A DNA stretch of 64,000 nucleotides from Enterococcus gilvus ATCC BAA-350 (GTDB taxonomy: Bacteria; Bacillota; Bacilli; Lactobacillales; Enterococcaceae): assembly GCF_000407545.1 (NCBI RefSeq), contig NZ_ASWH01000001.1:853501-917500 (forward strand). Direction: 5' to 3'. The notes beneath the pieces were generated by a model. It did not search any database and was not told the DNA's origin. It saw only the letters and a program-made list of their open reading frames with translations. The translations under genes and the position numbers were made by a program. Position 1 is the first letter of the stretch, and the number at the start of each line of letters is the position of its first letter. Positions 62,915 through 64,000 of the stretch are shown here, piece by piece.

Positions 62915-63080
62915 TATAGCCTTTGATATTACGCGAAAGAGAGAGAATACAGTGTGAAAGGTACTTTTACACCGAATTAGGAAATCGATGATAAAAGAAA
63001 GAAAGCGATTGATTAATTGGTGCATGTTCGCTAAAATAGAACAGGTATCGTGAGTGTTATATTAGTTTGTGAGGTGCAAG
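62915..63080 (+). promoter_or_regulatory. Hairpin and promoter before the methyltransferase gene
   Basis: GTGTGAAAG/CTTTTACAC (62952-62972) forms a weak hairpin after comGG. TTGATT (63009-63014), 17 bases, TAAAAT (63032-63037) is a good sigma-A promoter. Ribosome site GTGAGGTG precedes ATG 63081. Confidence 0.6.
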
Positions 63081-64000
63081 ATGGATCCAGAGAAAATTGA
63101 GAAAGCTTTTTCATTGATGGAAGAAGCAGTTATCGTATTGCAACGTTCACTAGGAACTTCTTTTTTTGACGCTTACATCGAAAATACGGAGAACTTGGTC
63201 GACAATGCAAAAGTACGTGTCTTTGAAGAGCAACCAGATGCAGGTACTGTTGCAAGAGTAGAAGCATTATATCAAGAATTATTAGCATTGGATCTAGGGA
63301 AAGAAGATTGGCGAAAGCTAACCCAATTAATTTTACTTAAAGGTTCGAAAAATGAAGGATTACAACCCAATCATCAGTTAACACCTGACAGTATTGGTTT
63401 CCTATTTGTTTTCTTGATAGAACAACTAACAGTGAAAAAGGATCAGCCATTAGAAATTTTAGATATTACTGTCGGAATGGGAAATTTATTACTGACAACA
63501 GTGATCAATTTGCAGGCAGCAAATTATTCTGTTAAAGGAATTGGCGTGGATAACGACGAAACCTTACTAGCCATTGCTGCTTCAGATGGATTGCTGATGG
63601 ATGAAGAAATTAAGTTATTCCACCAAGATAGTTTGCAAGATTTATTAGTTGACCCTGTTGACTATGTGATCGGAGATTTGCCAGTCGGCTATTATCCAAA
63701 TGATCAGCAAGCGGAAAAATTTGCGACTCATTCTGAGAAAGAGCATAGTTATGCGCATCATTTATTGATGGAACAAGCGATGAACTATGTGAAGCCAGAT
63801 GGCTTTGGATTATTCTTAGTACCAAGTAATTTTCTTGAAACAGAACAAGGGCCGTTGTTGCAAAAATGGTTGAAGGATGAAGTATTGCTTCAAGGAATTA
63901 TCCAATTACCAGACGAATTATTCCAATCTGAACATTCAAGGAAAAGTATTTTACTGTTACAAAAAAAAGGTGAGACGGCCGAACAGGTAGAAAAAGTATT
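63081..64000 (+). CDS. Class I SAM-dependent methyltransferase, YtxK-like (3' end beyond window)
   Basis: The frame is open from ATG 63081 to the window edge (306 residues seen). It has an N-terminal helical region (SLMEEAVIVLQRSLG...), the AdoMet motif EILDITVGMGNLLLTTV, VKGIGVDNDETLL after beta-2, and DYVIGDLPVGYY in place of the N6-adenine (N/D)PPY motif. This N6-Mtase-like family (YtxK) follows the comG operon in many Firmicutes, commonly before ackA. Target unknown; the altered NPPY core makes DNA methylation doubtful. Confidence 0.85.
   Translation, partial: MDPEKIEKAFSLMEEAVIVLQRSLGTSFFDAYIENTENLVDNAKVRVFEEQPDAGTVARVEALYQELLALDLGKEDWRKLTQLILLKGSKNEGLQPNHQLTPDSIGFLFVFLIEQLTVKKDQPLEILDITVGMGNLLLTTVINLQAANYSVKGIGVDNDETLLAIAASDGLLMDEEIKLFHQDSLQDLLVDPVDYVIGDLPVGYYPNDQQAEKFATHSEKEHSYAHHLLMEQAMNYVKPDGFGLFLVPSNFLETEQGPLLQKWLKDEVLLQGIIQLPDELFQSEHSRKSILLLQKKGETAEQVEKV

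Overview
The window reads as chromosome of a low-to-mid-GC Gram-positive coccus of the order Lactobacillales, most likely an Enterococcus (inference; the E. casseliflavus/E. gallinarum group is plausible from base composition and gene content, but not proven). Reasons: AGGAGG-type ribosome sites with frequent TTG/GTG starts, many PTS systems, a T-box leader, a catabolite-response element, the Lactobacillales-type second PRPP synthetase next to nifS and DUF1831, the hit/ecsAB/ytxH/prsA neighbourhood, and a comG operon after ytmP-trmB. I see no rRNA, tRNA, prophage, insertion sequence or CRISPR array.

Layout. 1-7058: catabolic/accessory cluster with the end of a shikimate dehydrogenase, an MFS transporter, an ion-transporter-type permease, a hydantoinase/oxoprolinase-family protein, a small HEXXH protein and an SDR dehydrogenase. 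7065-18600: PepO (minus), a papain-like cysteine-fold protein, a divergent PRPP synthetase paralogue, a structured-RNA candidate, nifS-DUF1831, an unknown protein, a phosphoesterase, signal peptidase I, a GNAT, a GntR/DUF5808 membrane-protein pair (minus) and mnmA. 18762-26360: CstA, a small protein, an MFS exporter, DUF1033-topB, and a ketopantoate-reductase-like gene divergent from a TetR regulator. 26456-34956: a LevR-type sigma-54 activator, a clear -24/-12 promoter, and a lactose/cellobiose-family PTS operon with an Eis-like acetyltransferase, a GH1 phospho-glycosidase and a MupG/DUF871 protein.

34993-37912: a T-box riboswitch with two complete antiterminator/terminator modules but only one Stem I, in front of a polar amino-acid ABC transporter. 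37945-40386: FtsK/SpoIIIE. 40628-48650: a cre-controlled BglG/MtlR-type regulator with a fructose-family PTS (IIA, IIB, IIC), a DeoR repressor, and a divergent glycyl radical enzyme with its activase; the two halves look like one sugar- or polyol-catabolic system of unknown substrate. 48702-58502: rlmN with a structured leader, a terpenoid-toroid-like protein, DUF2798, a Nudix-WHD regulator, then PrsA, YtxH and HIT (minus) divergent from EcsAB, followed by D-amino-acid transaminase and a YtmP-like phosphotransferase. 58565-64000: trmB, the complete comGA-comGG competence pseudopilus operon, and the start of a YtxK-like methyltransferase cut by the window edge.

The genes most worth a second look are the tandem T-box readout, the 6S-RNA-like element at 10833-10965, the PTS/glycyl-radical-enzyme locus, the PRPP synthetase lacking its catalytic basic loop, and the possible SigX promoter squeezed between a terminator and comGA.
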